The translations under genes and the position numbers were made by a program. 19,984 nucleotides of DNA from Zygnema cylindricum (lineage: Eukaryota > Streptophyta > Zygnematophyceae > Zygnematales > Zygnemataceae), in NCBI GenBank assembly GCA_037447655.1, contig JBBHKE010002623.1:1-19984 (forward strand), in the 5' to 3' direction. This document shows positions 17,430 to 19,984 of the stretch, piece by piece. Under the pieces are notes generated by a model. The model worked only from the letters and a program-made list of their open reading frames with translations. It searched no databases and was not told the origin of the DNA. Within the stretch, counting starts at the first letter, position 1; every line of letters begins with the position of its first letter.

Positions 17430-17456
17430 CTCTTTTGGCGGCTTATGCCAAAAGAG
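17430..17456. repeat. Perfect 10-bp hairpin
   Basis: CTCTTTTGGC (17430-17439) and GCCAAAAGAG (17447-17456) are exact complements around a 7-base loop. The neighbouring CCAAAATGACTC offers a competing fold with the same TTTTGG. No gene context explains it. Confidence 0.7.
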
Positions 17457-17798
17457 CCGACAGATTGACACATGGCACGTCTCTAGTTGATCCCAAGGAA
17501 GAAAGGGACAAAGTCATGGCGTCGGATGTGAAAGGTACATCGTTTTTTTTTTATCCGTACCAAAACCATATAGAGCTTATGGCGGCTACCGTACTTTTTG
17601 TGCATGTACAACTGTACAATAACAGAGATCTAATTAGTAGTGATCTCATTGGTAGACACCTCAATAGAAAGGGGTTTTGAGTAGGGCGGGACCGGGGAAT
17701 ATGACATACAGTTTAGTGCACTGGCCGTACATTGATCTGTACGATCCGTACATATATCGCCAATAGTTTTCGATATCGGTGTTATTGCCGATAATTAT

Positions 17799-17821
17799 CG
17801 ATAAATATATGTTATTTATCG
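17799..17821. repeat. Perfect 9-bp palindrome in the TATCGATAA-rich tract
   Basis: CGATAAATA and TATTTATCG flank a 5-base loop. This is one of several TATCGATAA-type palindromes in the right subterminal region of the possible hAT-like element. Confidence 0.65.
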
Positions 17822-17926
17822 GTGATAGCACGGATAACAATATATCGTACCAATTTATCGATTATCGAGGTTTTCGAAAAAATGTCCATATGGGTTATCG
17901 AGAGAGATACACAACACTACAACGAG

Positions 17927-17965
17927 TTTACAGTTGTACATAATAGGTTTACAAACGTACAAAAT
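17927..17965 (+). repeat. About 40-bp direct repeat, right copy
   Basis: TTTACAGTTGTACATAATAGG then TTTACAAACGTACAAAAT matches 16940-16980 in the same orientation, with a few changes and a 2-bp deletion. Confidence 0.65.
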
Positions 17966-18816
17966 AGTTTATTTTGAAGCGTTATTCACCTATATCGGCG
18001 ATGATTAATCTATTCGTCTATGTGCCGTATATCCCTTTGCCATTCGATAACAGCTAACATCGCGAAAAGAATTTACCACTAAACCTAATAAAAGCCAATC
18101 AAATCCTAAAAAAAATTGTAAAAGTCGTTTTGTCTATAGCAATTATTTTCAAGCGAATATATGATTTTTTGTTTTGTAACATATCGTAATTTTTATGTCT
18201 AAACATTTATCTTTTATATCAATCATAGATATGACAAAATAAGGTACATAAAAAATAGGACACTAATATTTAATACAGCGTTGTACCAATTATTTTTTTT
18301 TTCATAAAAACAAGGTTACTAAATGATTGCTTTGGTTCACCGTGGTAATGGGCGTAAACCTTGACCGTCGGATATTATGTTGCACAAAATGAGATACATC
18401 ATCGGTTTGCAACAAGTGGCAAAAATAATTACATTTTTCGAGACATTTTTTAGAGACAGGACGTATATCGTTTTGCCGCATTGAAACGTGAAAAAATATC
18501 CACATTGAACACACAATCGTGCCTTCTGCCAAGGTAGATGCGAGGCCAACGAAAACCGCGATAAAATCTTTGACGTAGGATATTTTTTGACGCTTCTGTT
18601 ACTATCCACTAAGCATTCTGACATTTTTGTACATTGTTAAAAATATTATGTTTCGCTCGGCCATACAGATTTTATCCAATACCCTGTACGAGTCAAGGTA
18701 TGTCCTCATGTACTTGTATTTAGTAACCTTTGTTCAATTTGTTCAATTTTGTGTGTTTGGCTTTTTTTGGAGGTGATGTCAATGTTAGTGCTTCATTTTG
18801 AAGGTCTTATCTTTAA
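17966..18816. other. AT-rich stretch without a recognised gene
   Basis: Open frames on the minus strand at 18302-18624 (up to 95 codons, two overlapping frames) carry no motif I recognise, and their codon content does not stand out. I see no LTR, TIR or RNA gene here. A TTGTTTTCTTCTAAAG sequence at about 18820-18836 looks like a splice acceptor, but what follows fits a retroelement remnant better. Confidence 0.4.
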
Positions 18817-18834
18817 TTGTTGTTTTCTTCTAAA

Positions 18835-18975
18835 GGATATTACAACAAATGCATAGTGCAAAGACAGCAAAAGCATTCACAAAATATCACAAGGGAGAGA
18901 GAGCAGTCCAGGGAAGCCAATATGTTTTATAAAAACTTTTTTTTCAAAAAGATGAACATGTTAGGATATCAATGT
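18835..18975 (+). pseudogene. Possible RNase H C-terminal remnant of element C
   Basis: The plus strand reads KCIVQRQQKHSQNITRE, then SREANMFYKNFFFKKMNMLG. I compare these with the copia RNase H ending: a KHI motif, an RE motif, then ADxxTKxL and a final LG. Elements A and B have KHIRIQWHFVRD...ENMLTKA and KHMDVRLHFVRE...ANMLTKPL. The match is short and implies small deletions, so it is weak. If correct, the frame enters the C-right block at LGYQCVS, and C-right is then the 3' end of a plus-strand copia element. No RT lies upstream. Confidence 0.35.
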
Positions 18976-19310
18976 GTAAGTATCCGTCCATTTACGTTGT
19001 GGCGCAATTATTGATTAAGTGACGTTGTATGTTCATTTTCATATTGTTATCGGTCATGTCTTTGTTCCGTTTCTGTAAAGCTACTCTGTGGTCCTGTACG
19101 ATAAGTGGTCCTGTTCGCTTGGTAATTTATTTAGTGCGTGTAGGACTGTGGATTTTTTATGTCTAGGTCAAAAATTCGGGGCACTAATGCTTTGCTAAGC
19201 CCTTACGTCTCATTTAGCGCTCAAGTGTCAAATTTTGCCTAAGTGGAGTTTAACTGGAATTTGTGACAGAAGTAGCGTAGTTTTGTCTTCTGGTATTTTG
19301 GGAGAGAGTA

Positions 19311-19349
19311 TTTTAGGAGGGGAGTGTGATATAGCTTGATATATAAAAA
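19311..19349 (+). promoter_or_regulatory. Polypurine tract and TATA-like box in C-right
   Basis: The sequence is identical to 12167-12205: AGGAGGGGAG, TGTGATATAGC at 19325, and GATATATAAAAAAGG. The same caution about a very short U3 applies. Confidence 0.45.
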
Positions 19350-19658
19350 AGGAGTGAAGTAGAGGAAGATAAAGATGTAAAAACTTCTATTGAATATATC
19401 ATCTATTTAATCGACTTCCATTGTAATTTGTGATTCAGAAATTTGTCATGATGTGTGTGAAATTCTGAATGCTTCCGCTGATGAATAGTTGAATTACATG
19501 ATCCTATTTTATCAGAACTCTCCCTCTCGCTCTACGCTTCAATGTAAGTTACTTCAAACGTAACGTCACTACTTCAAACTAAAACTAAATAACAAATATA
19601 AAGTGCGCACGAACCGCCTACCAATAGAATAGCGTTTATAAGCGAAACATCAAAAGTA

Positions 19659-19857
19659 CACCGTGAATCGTTATTAGCCTTATGTACCCTATATCGGCAC
19701 TCCAAAATTTGGACATTGATACCTTAAATAGAATAAATTACACTATTTAAGAACGTGGACCATAATCTGCCACGTCTTCTGGCACTATATTAGAATGAAT
19801 GACGCTAATTTTTTCTTTACTCTAATAATTTCTATAGTCTAATAACGATTCAAGGTG
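19659..19857. mobile_element. 199-bp TA-flanked MITE-like segment (right copy)
   Basis: It has the same ends as 12515-12713, with TA at 19657-19658 and 19858-19859. The internal sequence differs from the left copy at several positions, mainly near its right end. Beyond it, 19862-19984 shows nothing I recognise. Confidence 0.65.
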
Positions 19858-19984
19858 TACTGGTTATTAGTGTTAAAGTTTTTTTTTGCCACTTAAAACA
19901 TCTTTTCTTCGTGCACACTTGTCGGATTATAAAACGGAGATGCCAATACCTTGCGTTCCAATAGGAACCGTCAGGATTACAATC

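Larger units (their letters stand above)
16980..17922. mobile_element. Possible hAT-like non-autonomous element
   Basis: The left end TTGTAGTGTTATGT and the complement of the right end TTGTAGTGTTGTGT match at 13 of 14 positions; TAGTG fits the terminal motif common in hAT elements. Both subterminal regions (about 17010-17110 and 17760-17880) are dense in ATCGATAA, TTATCGG and ACCGATAT motifs, a typical arrangement of transposase-binding repeats. I cannot see a matching 8-bp target duplication, so the boundaries and the class remain uncertain. No transposase frame is present. Confidence 0.35.
18961..19861 (+). repeat. C-right: second copy of the 900-bp block
   Basis: It is the same block as 11813-12717, in the same orientation, 7,144 bp further on over most of its length (7,148 at the start). 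Bases 19191-19559 are identical to 12047-12415. Divergence is concentrated at 18980-19190 and in the terminal MITE-like segment. Sequence to the left of the block (TG then possible RNase H) differs from the element A gag beside C-left. Sequence to the right also differs, beginning directly after GGTGTACT. Confidence 0.85.

Noticed and set aside
18302-18624. Two overlapping minus-strand frames of 76 and 95 codons
   Set aside because: No recognisable domain, no splice or promoter context, and length within chance for this composition.
11813-19861. One complete LTR retrotransposon with the two 900-bp blocks as its LTRs
   Set aside because: There is no PBS, gag or pol between them on the plus strand, both blocks contain a polypurine tract, the ends are not TG...CA, and no target duplication is visible. 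Kept only as an alternative.

Overview
This window looks like a piece of AT-rich eukaryotic genome made almost entirely of decayed mobile DNA. I see no intact host gene, no rRNA or tRNA gene, no CRISPR array and no operon-like layout. Ty1/copia polyprotein remnants, TA-flanked MITE-like elements and a long-TIR foldback element point to a eukaryote. An invertebrate animal is plausible, but the sequence alone does not name a species.

Positions 1-1490 hold LTR-like sequence and a three-unit tandem repeat, with no gene. Positions 1494-11812 hold a minus-strand copia element (A) that has been split. Its 3' LTR, polypurine tract, RNase H and RT lie at 1494-3705. Its integrase C-terminus, integrase core, protease and gag zinc knuckle lie at 9915-11812. 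The DNA between (3706-9914) is a second copia family inserted in the same orientation. That insert is one nearly full-length but internally deleted element (B, 4887-9914, with two LTRs of about 885 bp). It is joined through one shared LTR to a second, heavily deleted internal region (B', 3706-4886). In B the gag runs directly into the integrase C-terminus, so protease and the integrase catalytic core are gone. In B' the first few dozen gag codons run directly into RT. All reading frames carry stops and frameshifts.

Element A stops in its gag at 11812, where a 905-bp block (C-left, 11813-12717) begins. The block recurs as C-right at 18961-19861. It carries a polypurine tract, a TATA-like box and a MITE-like TA-flanked segment at its end. 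About 369 bp in the middle are identical between the copies, while both flanks have diverged.

Between the two C blocks are non-autonomous DNA transposons. A Mutator-like or foldback element (12809-14441) has arms of about 330 bp and a 9-bp target duplication, and a 190-bp TA-flanked MITE is nested in its right arm. A separate 547-bp TA-flanked MITE lies at 15642-16188. A possible hAT-like element lies at 16980-17922. A stretch at 14451-14910 is unusually rich in GTAC. The rest (14911-15641, 16191-16939, 17966-18816) has no gene I can support. These parts do not work together as a pathway; the value of the window is as a record of nested insertion, deletion and probable gene conversion.
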